A stretch of 33,491 bases of DNA from Halomonas sp. (lineage in GTDB: Bacteria > Pseudomonadota > Gammaproteobacteria > Pseudomonadales > Halomonadaceae). The notes below the pieces were generated by a model. It ran no database searches, was not told the DNA's origin, and saw only the letters and a list, made by a program, of their open reading frames with translations. The stretch covers positions 1-33,491 of the forward strand of contig SKHS01000261.1 of the NCBI GenBank assembly GCA_007116835.1, given 5' to 3'. The translations under genes were made by a program, and so were the position numbers. Positions within the stretch are counted from its first letter, which is position 1. Each line of letters begins with the position of its first letter. Below are positions 23,985 to 32,723 of the stretch, one piece after another.

Positions 23985-25664
23985 ATGTTGCGAATGACAA
24001 TTAAAAAACGCCTGACCTTGATGGTTATCGTGATGCTAATCCTAATGTTGCTCATTAGTGCAATGGGCTTCAGCGGAATGGCTTCCTCTAATCGCGCGGT
24101 GGATACGATTTACCAAGAAAATTTACGTGATACCCAGCGCATTGCTCAGCTTAATGAGCACTCTAAAGATATGATTATGGAACTGTCACTTGCCGGCCAG
24201 CATGACCCAATGTTGGCAGTGAGTGCGCTTCACGACCACTCCGTGCAGATGCACATGGATAATATTATCCAAAATATCTCGCAGATTGACGCTATCTGGC
24301 ATGCATATTCGTCTAATGAAATGTCTGCCGGTACGGAAGCACTTGCGGAGCGTTTCCGTGAAAGTTATCAGCAACTACTAGTGACGGTAGTGCCCACAAT
24401 GCCGCTTTACTCAGTGGGTAACTACGATGAAGCCAATGAGATGGCTTTCACTCAAGCATTACCAGCCTATCGCCAAATGCACGCCACGTTAAATGAACTG
24501 ATCGAACAGGAAGAGCGTGAAGCTCAGGCGGGTTATGAACGTGCTGTTTCGCGTGCGGCAATGATGAGGAATTTGATGATCGGGGCTCTACTGGTCGCGG
24601 TTGTGTTGGCGGGTGTGCTTAGCTGGCTGCTGATTCAGCGGATCTTGCAGCCGCTGGTACAAGCGCGTCGCCATTTTCATGCGATGGCCGAAGGTGACCT
24701 AACGCAAAAAATTCACCATACCCACCGTGATGAAATCGGCGATATGCTTGATGAATTAGGCGACATGCAGGGTAAGCTGCAGGGGCTTATTGGTGGTATC
24801 CAGTCCTCAGCAGGCGCTATCTCTAGCGCTTCAAGTCAAATTTCGTCGGGCAATATTGATCTGTCACAGCGTACTGAAGAGCAGGCATCTAGTCTTCAAG
24901 AAACTGCCGCAAGTATGGAGCAGGTGGCCGCGACGGTAAAAAATAATACCCAGCACACTGGCGAAGCGAATGCGCTTGCACATGCCGCTAGCCGCTCAGC
25001 GAGCTATGGTGGGGAAAAAGTCAAAGAAGCCGTCAATAAAATGGATGAACTCAATCACAGTTCAGAAAAAATTAGCGGTATTGTGACTTTAATCGATGGT
25101 ATTGCCTTTCAGACCAATATTCTGGCGTTGAATGCCTCGGTAGAAGCCGCTCGCGCTGGAGAGCAGGGGCGGGGCTTTGCGGTGGTTGCTCAAGAAGTGA
25201 GAAGCCTGGCGCAGCGAAGCGCGGACGCAGCCAAACAAATTCAAGACTTAATCACCGACAATAACAGCGTGGTTGAGCAGGGAAGTAATCTGGTGAAAGC
25301 CGTTGGGGAGTCAATGGCACAGATAGTGGTGAATATCGGTAAAGTGTCGGACCTTATGGAGGACGTAAGCCGAGCATCTGATGAGCAGACCTCAGCCATT
25401 GATCAAATGAGCATTGCGATTAACCAGATGGATGATGTCACTCAGCAAAACGCCTCACTGGTTGAGCAAACGGCCACTGCATCAGCATCGTTGGGAGAGC
25501 AGGCGCAAGACCTTGCGAACGCAGTTGCCTACTTTAAAGTGGCGGAGGGCTACCAGCTGCCGATGCCACAAAAATCAGCAGGCGTGAGTAAGCAACCTGT
25601 TTCTAGCTATCAAGCACCTACCCGAAAAGCTGAGCCAGTCGCTGACGAGTGGGAAACATTCTAA
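23985..25664 (+). CDS. Methyl-accepting chemotaxis protein
   Basis: This 559-residue chemoreceptor has TM1 (about 10-30), a periplasmic domain of about 160 residues with the predicted all-helical look of four-helix-bundle Tar-type sensors, TM2 (about 197-218) and a HAMP domain (about 219-270). The cytoplasmic signalling hairpin has its tip at IAFQTNILALNASVEAARAGEQGRGFAVVAQEVR (in parts). Methylation-type segments are SSLQETAASMEQVAATV and DEQTSAIDQMSIAI. The last five residues, EWETF after a flexible Q/P/S tail, match the NWETF pentapeptide that tethers CheR and CheB. The ligand is unknown. GAGAG precedes ATG 23985; codon 4 is another possible start. Confidence 0.93.
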   Translation: MLRMTIKKRLTLMVIVMLILMLLISAMGFSGMASSNRAVDTIYQENLRDTQRIAQLNEHSKDMIMELSLAGQHDPMLAVSALHDHSVQMHMDNIIQNISQIDAIWHAYSSNEMSAGTEALAERFRESYQQLLVTVVPTMPLYSVGNYDEANEMAFTQALPAYRQMHATLNELIEQEEREAQAGYERAVSRAAMMRNLMIGALLVAVVLAGVLSWLLIQRILQPLVQARRHFHAMAEGDLTQKIHHTHRDEIGDMLDELGDMQGKLQGLIGGIQSSAGAISSASSQISSGNIDLSQRTEEQASSLQETAASMEQVAATVKNNTQHTGEANALAHAASRSASYGGEKVKEAVNKMDELNHSSEKISGIVTLIDGIAFQTNILALNASVEAARAGEQGRGFAVVAQEVRSLAQRSADAAKQIQDLITDNNSVVEQGSNLVKAVGESMAQIVVNIGKVSDLMEDVSRASDEQTSAIDQMSIAINQMDDVTQQNASLVEQTATASASLGEQAQDLANAVAYFKVAEGYQLPMPQKSAGVSKQPVSSYQAPTRKAEPVADEWETF

Positions 25665-25676
25665 CGAACCAACCGT

Positions 25677-26051
25677 TTAAAAGCGTCGCTGCCAAGGCCA
25701 GCGGCGCTTGGCTGGCGTGTCGGTTTGTTCAATCGCGTTGGTTAGCGCCAGCATAATGGCACTTAGCTGACGGTAACAAACAGCGCTGCTTAGTACGCCA
25801 GGGCACTGCTTGAGGAGCAAGTCGCACTGCTGAGAGGCGATAAACACGTGCTCGGTGACAGGTGGCGGGAAGAGCGGTTTGGCTTGCTGGCTGCAGCGGG
25901 CTAATTCCCGCGACATCAGGGTGAGCATGCTGGTGTCTAGCCAGCAGGGCAGCGGGTCGTCTAACCGGCCGGCAATCGAGTGTTGCACTGCTTCAAAAGA
26001 GGTGCGTAAAAAAATCAACGTTTGGCGAAGCTGGCGTTGCTCACTAGTCAT
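25677..26051 (-). CDS. Hypothetical protein, helical, basic C-terminus
   Basis: This 124-residue protein has no signal peptide and appears mostly helical. Five cysteines are spread along it (residues near 36, 53, 76, 83 and 92), and a basic aromatic end reads RRWPWQRRF. I recognise no family. It converges on the chemoreceptor gene with 12 bases between stops. Upstream of its ATG (26051) lies the 13-bp repeat array. Nothing shows a functional link with chemotaxis beyond position. Confidence 0.6.
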   Translation of the reverse strand: MTSEQRQLRQTLIFLRTSFEAVQHSIAGRLDDPLPCWLDTSMLTLMSRELARCSQQAKPLFPPPVTEHVFIASQQCDLLLKQCPGVLSSAVCYRQLSAIMLALTNAIEQTDTPAKRRWPWQRRF

Positions 26052-26065
26052 GGCACTTATCCATA

Positions 26066-26156
26066 GAGCTTACTTTTAGTACTGACTGATCGAACTTGCT
26101 ATCAAGGCTTACTAACAGAACTTACTATCAGGGCTTACTAACGGAGCTTGTCGTTA
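26066..26156. repeat. Array of seven degenerate 13-bp units
   Basis: Consecutive 13-base units in register are GAGCTTACTTTTA, GTACTGACTGATC, GAACTTGCTATCA, AGGCTTACTAACA, GAACTTACTATCA, GGGCTTACTAACG and GAGCTTGTCGTTA. Units 3-4 and 5-6 also form a 26-base repeat with few mismatches. The array lies in the 234-base spacer upstream of the minus-strand gene at 25677-26051. The remaining spacer (26157-26285) shows no clear gene or terminator. Confidence 0.75.
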
Positions 26157-26285
26157 CCTCAACTGATCGTCACCTCAGATGAAAGTATCTATGAAAAGAT
26201 AGTGGTTCTCATTTGCATATTTGATGACGATAACGCTGGCTAAGCATACTGTCAATCTTAGGTTATTAGCGCGATGATCTATTCG

Positions 26286-27476
26286 TTATTGATCGGTTGT
26301 CTGATAGAGCTGCCAATCGTTATTGGTCAGTGGCTTGGCACCGTGTTGGGTAACCACTACGGTATCGCTTAACCCTACTCCCCACTGGCCTGGAACGCGT
26401 AGGCAAAGCGGTAAGTGGAAGACCATGTTTTCTTCGAAGGAACGATGCAGGCCTTGGGCAATATAGCCGGTGCCTTCCACCCAGCTAGGGGGGAATTGTG
26501 CGCCTACGGCGTAGCCAAATACTCCCGAAAAAAACAGCTGGTCACGGGTGGGTGCTAGTAGGGCATCCGCCGCCCTCGCGGCATCATCAAAGGTGTTGCC
26601 TGGTGTCATGTGGCTGCACAGCGTCTCGAACAGCGAGCGACATAGGTCGCGGGTGGCGGTTAATTCAGCGTTAGGCTTACCTGTCACCGCGGTGCGCATC
26701 ATCGGGGCGGTATAGCGCTGGTAAGCGGCACCAAATTCTAAAAATATCGGTTCATTGGGCTGGATGACGCGACGCTTATGGTTAACGTGAATCACCCCGA
26801 TGCGTTGCCCGCTGGTCACGATAGGCTGCAAGCTCATGAACTCACTACCGTTTTCTAATAAGGCTTTAGCACCGATGGCCGCAATATCGTTATCCGTTAT
26901 GCCTGGGCGAATAGCGGCCATTGCGGCCTCTAACCCTGCAGCGGTAATGCGCGCACTTTCGCTAAGCATTTCAAGTTCGGCACTACTTTTCACAATGCGA
27001 ATCGTATCGAGTAGGTCACCTGCTTCACAGAAGCGCTCTTTGCCTACCGAGCGGGTCAGCGCATCCATCACGCCCACACGTAAACCGCTGCTCCAGCCGT
27101 CGATGCCAATTTGCTCGCAAGGCGTGAGTAAATCCGCTAGCGGCGTGATGATTTCATCCAGGCTTTCCCATCGGTAACCAATGATTTCATCAACACGGGC
27201 AGTGACTACTGCCGCTCCCGTTTCAATGGATGCCACCTGTAACACCAACTGTGCAGGTGTGCACACTAAGCAGGCGTGTACTGATACCTCAAAGGTGTGA
27301 TAGCCGGTTAGGTAGTTAATATCGGCAGGGTCTGTGAGCAGCAGTGCATCCAGCCCGCGCTGGGCCATGGCATGGCGCACCTTGTCTAGGCGCGTCTGGT
27401 ATTCGCCAAGCGCAAAGGGCAACTCACTTTGGGCGAGCGTCTCGGCAAGGGCGGTGCGGTAGTGTTGATAATCCAT
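26286..27476 (-). CDS. M24 (creatinase-fold) protein lacking metal ligands; DoeA-like
   Basis: This 396-residue protein has the two-domain layout of the M24 family (creatinase-type N domain about 1-160, pita-bread fold about 165-390). M24 peptidases bind two metals with D, D, H, E and E. Here these positions read E247 (FLEFGAAY), P258 (YTAPMMRT), Y322 (GYAVG), L355 (MVFHLP) and S370 (VGLSDTVVV), so no dinuclear centre is expected. H230 and H233 in GVIHVNHKRR remain, at the place of the catalytic His of metal-free creatinase. Ectoine hydrolase (DoeA/EutD) of halophiles is also a metal-independent member of this fold. A C-N hydrolase of that kind is therefore the best guess, not a peptidase. 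doeB, doeC and doeD are absent here; the nearest catabolic genes are for GABA. Confidence 0.8.
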   Translation of the reverse strand: MDYQHYRTALAETLAQSELPFALGEYQTRLDKVRHAMAQRGLDALLLTDPADINYLTGYHTFEVSVHACLVCTPAQLVLQVASIETGAAVVTARVDEIIGYRWESLDEIITPLADLLTPCEQIGIDGWSSGLRVGVMDALTRSVGKERFCEAGDLLDTIRIVKSSAELEMLSESARITAAGLEAAMAAIRPGITDNDIAAIGAKALLENGSEFMSLQPIVTSGQRIGVIHVNHKRRVIQPNEPIFLEFGAAYQRYTAPMMRTAVTGKPNAELTATRDLCRSLFETLCSHMTPGNTFDDAARAADALLAPTRDQLFFSGVFGYAVGAQFPPSWVEGTGYIAQGLHRSFEENMVFHLPLCLRVPGQWGVGLSDTVVVTQHGAKPLTNNDWQLYQTTDQ

Positions 27477-27540
27477 AGCAGTCTCCGGTGGCGGCTATGG
27501 TGAGTATAGGCAGATCATTTACCAACACGAAAAGCATTAT

Positions 27541-28245
27541 TCAACGACGACAAAACGGCCAGACTTGATAAAACTTGCGGCACTGAAACTCTGCTTCGCA
27601 GGCGTTGAGCTGCGCTTGATAACGGTTAGCACGGGCTGCCACTTGGCTGCCTGCACGCAGTACGTGGGGTTTACTGCGGTAGGAGCCTCGCTGATAACCC
27701 CCTGCGCCTTCATGGTAAGCGTAATAAAGGTGTTCAGGATTACTTAGCGAAATGCCCGCCTGTTGCTGAGAACGGCGATTATACCAACCAATAAAATCAG
27801 TGGCGTGCTTCATATGCGTACGCCGTGCCATCAAACTGCCTGCTTGGTCACGGTACTCGCCCCAGACCGGGTCTTGGGCTTGGGCGTAACCTCTGGCGGA
27901 AGAGGGGCGGGGGCCGGGAATAAAGCCCAGGTAATATTTGCGGTCGGGGCGCACATGGCTACGAAACGAAGACTCCTGCTGAATAAACGACATCTGCGTG
28001 GCGATGGGTGTGCCCCATTTCTCTTCGGAAGCGCGGGCATAGTCATACCAGCTCGGCTGCTCACGGAAAATTTCGCAAATGTTGCTTTGGTCTTCAGGTG
28101 GGTTCGGTGAGAACGTGGCGCAACCTGAAAGCAGTAGCATAACGCCCAGTACCGCCCACAGACGCAGCGCGTTTAAGCTAGGAGCTCTCAAGCTGGAAAC
28201 CTTCACATTAGAAGAAACAGTAAAGCCATTAACAGGGCGGAGCAT
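27541..28245 (-). CDS. Lipoprotein with lytic-transglycosylase (SLT-like) fold
   Basis: This 234-residue protein has a lipobox LLLSGC (C42), so it is predicted to be membrane-anchored and periplasmic. The lysozyme-like part reads WYDYARASEEKWGTPIATQMSFIQQESSFRSHV in pieces. E91 in QQESSF is the presumed catalytic glutamate, followed by SARGYAQAQDPVWGEY and YYAYHEGAGGYQRGSY, as in SLT-type peptidoglycan lytic enzymes. Five cysteines in the mature protein suggest disulfides. Forty residues before the lipobox is long; a GTG near codon 14 or 16 could be the true start. ATG 28245 is kept because no ribosome site decides. Confidence 0.8.
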   Translation of the reverse strand: MLRPVNGFTVSSNVKVSSLRAPSLNALRLWAVLGVMLLLSGCATFSPNPPEDQSNICEIFREQPSWYDYARASEEKWGTPIATQMSFIQQESSFRSHVRPDRKYYLGFIPGPRPSSARGYAQAQDPVWGEYRDQAGSLMARRTHMKHATDFIGWYNRRSQQQAGISLSNPEHLYYAYHEGAGGYQRGSYRSKPHVLRAGSQVAARANRYQAQLNACEAEFQCRKFYQVWPFCRR

Positions 28246-28304
28246 GCAAAAGTCCTTGCGAATAGGTTGTTGTAAGCCAATGCGTGGTGATGAATGTATC
28301 GCGC

Positions 28305-29723
28305 TTAACGTAGCAGCCTTTCTAAGCAGCGACGCAGCCGCTGGGCTTCACGTACCAGTGTTTCCCCTGAGAGCATGCCGACGCCCATCACCAAGCCAAC
28401 GCGTGGATCTGTCTCAGTGCATACCGTGCTGAGTGGCCTCACTATCAGGTGCTCTTTGAGCAGTGCCTGGGCCAACGCCACATCATTAACCCCGAATTCA
28501 AACTCAACGCACAGGCTGATCGCGCTAGTTGGGGGTGACACACTCTGTACGTTGGGCAGTGAACTAAGCTGGTCGTGCAGCACCTGCTGGCGGCCTAAAT
28601 AGTCGCGCTGAATACGGCGGCACCAGGCATCTAAATCACCATCAAAAATAAACTGCGCCAATACGGCTTGGTCCAGCATACGGCCTTCGCGAAATAACTC
28701 GCTGCGTAGGCGGTTCATTGGGCCTGCCAAATGGCGTGGCACCACCAAATAGCCAAGCCGCAGACCGGGAAACATCATCTTCGAGAATGAGCCTACCAGC
28801 AAGTGGCGCTCTGAGTGTGGATCAAACAGCAGGTTGGGGTGATCGTCGCGGGTGAATTCGTAATCGTCTTCAACGATGTAGGTGGGCGACAACGCATCGC
28901 ACAACTGCTGCTTATGAGCTGCGTGCGTGGGCACGCTGAGTGGGTAGTGATGGGAGCCGGTCAAATAAGCGAGGGAAATATTGCCAGCCACCGTCGGTAA
29001 AGCATGTCCCTTATCAGGCAACCAAGGCACCATCTCAATCGTTAAGCCCGCGGCGGTAAACACATTGCGTGCCCCCCAGTAGCACGGCGATTCCATGGCT
29101 ACGGTATCTCCTACATCAGCGAGCGCCATGGCACATAGCTCAATGCCGTTATGGGTGCCGTCGGTGATGATGATTTGCTCCGTATCACAGTGGATGTTGC
29201 GCCAATGCGCTAGAAATTCACGAATAGCGCGCTTAAGCGGCCCATAACCGCCGGTGGAATAGGACAACAACAAAGCATTTTGCGGCACGGTGACGCTGGC
29301 ATAGAGCTGACGCCACTTGCGCATTGGAAACTGCGCGATGTCTGGTATGCCAGGCACAAAGGCACCGCTTTGCACCGTGCTCGCCCCTGGCCAGCGCAAC
29401 ACTTGCTGAGCGCGTTTTGAAAGCTGAACACTTGGCGGTGTTGGCGCGGCAGACACTTCTTTCTTACAACTCCAGGTGCCTTTGCCATGAAACGTCGTCA
29501 GTAGGCCTTCTTCAATAAGTGACGCAATGGCACGAGACAGCGTGTGTCGAGCAACGCCCAACGTTACTGCCAACTGCCGGTGTGACGGCAGGCGAGTTTG
29601 GTGCGGCCACGCTTGGGTGACCGCCTGTCTCAGGGCTTGCTCTAGGCGCACTTGTTTACTCAAACGCTCAGGCTGCTGGGCATAGCGTTTTACAAGTTGC
29701 TGTAACACGTCCTGGCGATCCAT
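28305..29723 (-). CDS. gabR: MocR/GabR-type PLP-dependent transcription regulator
   Basis: This 472-residue protein has an N-terminal GntR winged helix (about 20-85, with RLPSHRQLAVTLGVARHTLSRAIASLIEEGLL read in parts) fused to a class-I aminotransferase fold (about 115-470). The PLP lysine is K315 in GSFSKMMFPGLRLGY, and D286/D287 in VEDDYE is the PLP pyridine partner. GabR proteins sense GABA plus PLP and activate the gabDT genes while repressing themselves. The divergent gabD-gabT pair and the paired repeats between them fit this. The symbol is by context; related MocR proteins control other amino-donor pathways. Confidence 0.88.
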   Translation of the reverse strand: MDRQDVLQQLVKRYAQQPERLSKQVRLEQALRQAVTQAWPHQTRLPSHRQLAVTLGVARHTLSRAIASLIEEGLLTTFHGKGTWSCKKEVSAAPTPPSVQLSKRAQQVLRWPGASTVQSGAFVPGIPDIAQFPMRKWRQLYASVTVPQNALLLSYSTGGYGPLKRAIREFLAHWRNIHCDTEQIIITDGTHNGIELCAMALADVGDTVAMESPCYWGARNVFTAAGLTIEMVPWLPDKGHALPTVAGNISLAYLTGSHHYPLSVPTHAAHKQQLCDALSPTYIVEDDYEFTRDDHPNLLFDPHSERHLLVGSFSKMMFPGLRLGYLVVPRHLAGPMNRLRSELFREGRMLDQAVLAQFIFDGDLDAWCRRIQRDYLGRQQVLHDQLSSLPNVQSVSPPTSAISLCVEFEFGVNDVALAQALLKEHLIVRPLSTVCTETDPRVGLVMGVGMLSGETLVREAQRLRRCLERLLR

Positions 29724-29771
29724 TCACATCCTCTTATTGTCACGATGCTCCCCGTTTAACTAGTAAAACAG

Positions 29772-29801
29772 AAAAGTGGTCTGGTTGAACGAAAAAGTGG
29801 T
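29772..29801. promoter_or_regulatory. Paired AAAAGTGGT direct repeats, likely MocR/GabR operator
   Basis: AAAAGTGGT occurs at 29772-29780 and 29793-29801 in the 140-base spacer between gabR and gabD. The copies are 21 bp apart, on the same helix face. Direct repeats about two turns apart are the known binding mode of GabR-type dimers. They lie upstream of a possible gabD -10 (TATCAT, 29837-29842) whose -35 is weak, as expected for an activated promoter. Confidence 0.6.
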
Positions 29802-29863
29802 GCATTCGCCTGCCAACACATTGCTGCTAGCGTGCCTATCATGTTGCAGACCAGGAGAAGATG

Positions 29864-31315
29864 ATGAGCTTTATCGAACAGTGGTTACACGATGCAGTGC
29901 CCACCCTGGTGGGTGGCGAGTGGCGCAAGGGCCAACAAACCTTTGCCGTTGATAACCCCGCGACCGGCGAGACGATTGCCCGCGTTGCCGACTTAGGTGC
30001 CGATGATGCTCGCGACGCAGTGGCTGCCGCGTATGCCGCTGGGCCAGCCTGGCGCGCAACGCCAGTCAAACAGCGCTCGGCATTGCTGCGCCGCTGGTTT
30101 GAGCTGATCAATGAACACGCCGACGACTTAGCTCGCTTGATGACCCTAGAGCAGGGCAAGCCACTGGCGGAAGCCAAAGGTGAAGTGGCTTACGGCGCTT
30201 CATTTATTGAGTTTTTCGCTGAAGAAGCCAAGCGCATGGCCGGGGAAACCCTGCCCAGCCACGGCGCGGACAAGCGCCTGCTGGTGCTGCGCGAGCCGGT
30301 CGGCGTAGTGGCAGCAATTACCCCCTGGAACTTCCCGCTAGCGATGATTACTCGCAAGTGTGCCCCGGCCTTGGCCGCAGGCTGCACCGTGGTGATTAAG
30401 CCTGCTGAAGCCACGCCGTTAACCGCGCTTGCTGCCGCTTACCTAGCACTAGAAGCGGGCTTGCCAGCCGGCACCATCAACGTGATTACCGCCTCAAAAC
30501 CGGCAGCGGTTGGCGACGTGCTCACCACCGACGCTCGGGTGCGTAAAGTCTCGTTTACTGGCTCGACCCCAGTGGGTAAACACCTGCTCGCTCAGTGCGC
30601 TAGCACAGTGAAGAAAACCGCCATGGAACTGGGCGGCAACGCGCCGTTTATCGTCTTTGATGACGCTGATGTGGACGCCGCCGTAGAAGGGGCGATTGCC
30701 TCAAAATTCCGTAACGCCGGACAAACCTGTGTGTGTACCAACCGTTTCCTAGTGCAGGACGGTGTTTACGATGCGTTCGTCAGCAAGCTGACCGAGCGTG
30801 TTAGCGCGCTGAAGGTCGGCGATGGTTTAACACAAGGCAGCACCATCGGCCCGCTGATTAACCAGGTGGCGGTGGAGAAAGTGCAGCGTCACGTAGACGA
30901 CGCGGTGAATCAAGGCGCGCGACTGCTCTGCGGTGGCAAGCCCCACGCCGCAGGCGAGCGCTTCTTCACGCCCACGGTACTGGCTGACGTCACCACCCAG
31001 ATGGCAGTGGCCGATGAAGAAACCTTCGGCCCAGTGGCTCCCATATTCCGTTTCCAGCGTGATGAAGAAGCGATTGCCATGGCCAACGATACGCCGTTTG
31101 GCTTGGCAGCTTACTTCTACGCCACGGGTTACCGCCGCATCTGGCACACCATGGAGCAGTTGGAATACGGCATGGTTGGCGTTAATGAAGGACTGATTTC
31201 TACCGAACTAGCGCCGTTTGGCGGCGTGAAAGAGTCCGGGTTGGGGCGTGAAGGTTCTCATCACGGGTTGGATGAGTTTACTGAGCTGAAGTACGTCTGC
31301 GTTGGCGGTCTATAA
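29864..31315 (+). CDS. gabD: NAD(P)-dependent succinate-semialdehyde dehydrogenase
   Basis: It oxidises succinate semialdehyde to succinate, the second step of GABA breakdown. The 483 residues carry the aldehyde dehydrogenase marks ITPWNFPLAMITRK (NAD site), FTGSTPVGK, the general base E255 in MELGGNAPF and the nucleophile C289 in GQTCVCTNR. The C291 two residues on is the second member of the redox-sensitive pair known from GabD. ATG is doubled (29861, 29864); AGGAG ends 3 bases before the first and 6 before the second, so I choose the second. gabT follows after 8 bases. Confidence 0.93.
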   Translation: MSFIEQWLHDAVPTLVGGEWRKGQQTFAVDNPATGETIARVADLGADDARDAVAAAYAAGPAWRATPVKQRSALLRRWFELINEHADDLARLMTLEQGKPLAEAKGEVAYGASFIEFFAEEAKRMAGETLPSHGADKRLLVLREPVGVVAAITPWNFPLAMITRKCAPALAAGCTVVIKPAEATPLTALAAAYLALEAGLPAGTINVITASKPAAVGDVLTTDARVRKVSFTGSTPVGKHLLAQCASTVKKTAMELGGNAPFIVFDDADVDAAVEGAIASKFRNAGQTCVCTNRFLVQDGVYDAFVSKLTERVSALKVGDGLTQGSTIGPLINQVAVEKVQRHVDDAVNQGARLLCGGKPHAAGERFFTPTVLADVTTQMAVADEETFGPVAPIFRFQRDEEAIAMANDTPFGLAAYFYATGYRRIWHTMEQLEYGMVGVNEGLISTELAPFGGVKESGLGREGSHHGLDEFTELKYVCVGGL

Positions 31316-31323
31316 GGAAAACG

Positions 31324-32598
31324 ATGATGAATAACCAAGAATTGAACGAACTGAAACACCGCTATGTGGCCAACGGTGCCGCCACGCCTACCACCCAGTT
31401 TGCCGAGCGCGCTGAAAACGCCGAACTGTGGGATGCCGACGGCAACCGTTGGATCGACTTCGCGGGCGGCATTGGTGTGCTCAACTTGGGTCACCGCCAT
31501 CCAAAAATTGTCGCGGCAGTAGAAGCGCAGCTTAAAAAAGTCATGCACACCAGCGCGGCAGTGATCTCCTACGCCCCTTACGTGCAGCTGTGCCAAAAAC
31601 TTTGTGAACTGACGCCGGTGCGTGGCCCCGAGCGTAAAGCAATGCTGGTGAATACCGGTGCTGAAGCGCTGGAAAACGCCGTGAAGATCGCCCGCGCGGC
31701 GACTGGCCGTACAGGCATTATCACGTTCGATGGTGCTTTCCACGGCCGTACCATGATGACGCTGGCCATGACCGGCAAGGTACTGCCCTATAAGAATGAC
31801 TTCGGCCCGATGCCGGGTGATGTGTTCCGCGCGCCGTTCCCCAACCCGCTGCACGGTATCAGCGAAGAAGCGTCGTTAGACGCCATTCGCACGCTGTTCA
31901 AAACCGATATTGCCCCGCATCGCACAGCGGCCATCGTGATTGAGCCGGTACAGGGCGAGGGCGGTTTCTACATCGCCTCACCGGATTACCTGAAAGCGCT
32001 ACGTGCGCTGTGTGACGAGCACGGTATTTTGCTGATCGCCGATGAAGTGCAGTCCGGCTTTGCCCGTACCGGTAAGCTGTTTGCGCTCGAACATAGCGGT
32101 ATTGAAGCGGACATCCTCACCACCGCCAAGAGCCTGGCGAACGGCATGCCGCTATCGGCGGTTGTGGGTAGTGCCAAAGTGATGGACGCCTCTGGCCCCA
32201 ACTCCCTGGGCGGCACTTACAGCGGCAACCCGCTCTCCTGCGCAGCGGCGTTAGCGGTGATTGAGGTGATCGAAGAAGAAAATATCCTGGCGCGCAGCGA
32301 ACAGATGGGCAAAATGCTCGCCGAGCGTTTCGCGGTATGGGAAGCGCGCTTCTCCGCCGTTGCCCACGGCCGCCAGCTCGGCGCCATGGCCGCGTTCGAA
32401 CTGCTCAACAGCGAAGGCAAGCCGGATACTCAGATGACCGGTGCCCTTTGTGCCAAAGCCCGTGAAAAAGGCCTGATCCTGCTTTCTTGTGGTTTCTACG
32501 GCAACAGCATCCGCATTCTGGTGCCGCTGACGGTGTCGTCTGCGGTGTTGGAGGAAGGGGTGAGTATTATTGAGGCGTCGTTGGAAGCGTTAAGCTAG
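31324..32598 (+). CDS. gabT: 4-aminobutyrate aminotransferase
   Basis: It transfers the amino group of GABA to 2-oxoglutarate, giving succinate semialdehyde and glutamate. The 424-residue class-III PLP enzyme has VNTGAEALENAVKIAR (phosphate-binding TGAEA), FHGRTMMTLAMTGK and EPVQGEGGF. D240 in IADEVQSGF contacts the PLP ring nitrogen, K269 in TTAKSLANGMP forms the Schiff base, and GGTYSGNPL follows. AAGGA lies 5 bases before ATG 31324. Together with gabD it supplies succinate to the TCA cycle. No GABA permease is in the window. Confidence 0.94.
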   Translation: MMNNQELNELKHRYVANGAATPTTQFAERAENAELWDADGNRWIDFAGGIGVLNLGHRHPKIVAAVEAQLKKVMHTSAAVISYAPYVQLCQKLCELTPVRGPERKAMLVNTGAEALENAVKIARAATGRTGIITFDGAFHGRTMMTLAMTGKVLPYKNDFGPMPGDVFRAPFPNPLHGISEEASLDAIRTLFKTDIAPHRTAAIVIEPVQGEGGFYIASPDYLKALRALCDEHGILLIADEVQSGFARTGKLFALEHSGIEADILTTAKSLANGMPLSAVVGSAKVMDASGPNSLGGTYSGNPLSCAAALAVIEVIEEENILARSEQMGKMLAERFAVWEARFSAVAHGRQLGAMAAFELLNSEGKPDTQMTGALCAKAREKGLILLSCGFYGNSIRILVPLTVSSAVLEEGVSIIEASLEALS

Positions 32599-32619
32599 TA
32601 GCGTTTAGGCAGTACTAAG

Positions 32620-32669
32620 CCCGCCCATTGTCAGGCAGCGTAAGCTGTTGGCGGTGGGCGGGTTTTCTT
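32620..32669 (+). terminator. Terminator of gabDT, two-tier stem
   Basis: The outer 8-bp stem is CCCGCCCA (32620-32627) with TGGGCGGG (32655-32662), followed by TTTTCTT. Inside it sits a second small stem, CAGC-GTAA-GCTG. It lies 21 bases after the gabT stop. Confidence 0.85.
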
Positions 32670-32723
32670 CATAGGAAGACTTGAATGTTTTTGCGATATC
32701 GGTGATTAGTAGCCACTGGCCCT

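Noticed and set aside
26066-26156. CRISPR array or replication iterons
   Set aside because: Units are contiguous 13-mers without spacers and too degenerate for CRISPR. No cas, rep or partition gene is near.
26286-32598. Ectoine degradation (doe) cluster
   Set aside because: The M24 protein may be DoeA-like, but doeB and doeX are missing and the dehydrogenase/transaminase pair matches GabD/GabT rather than DoeC/DoeD.
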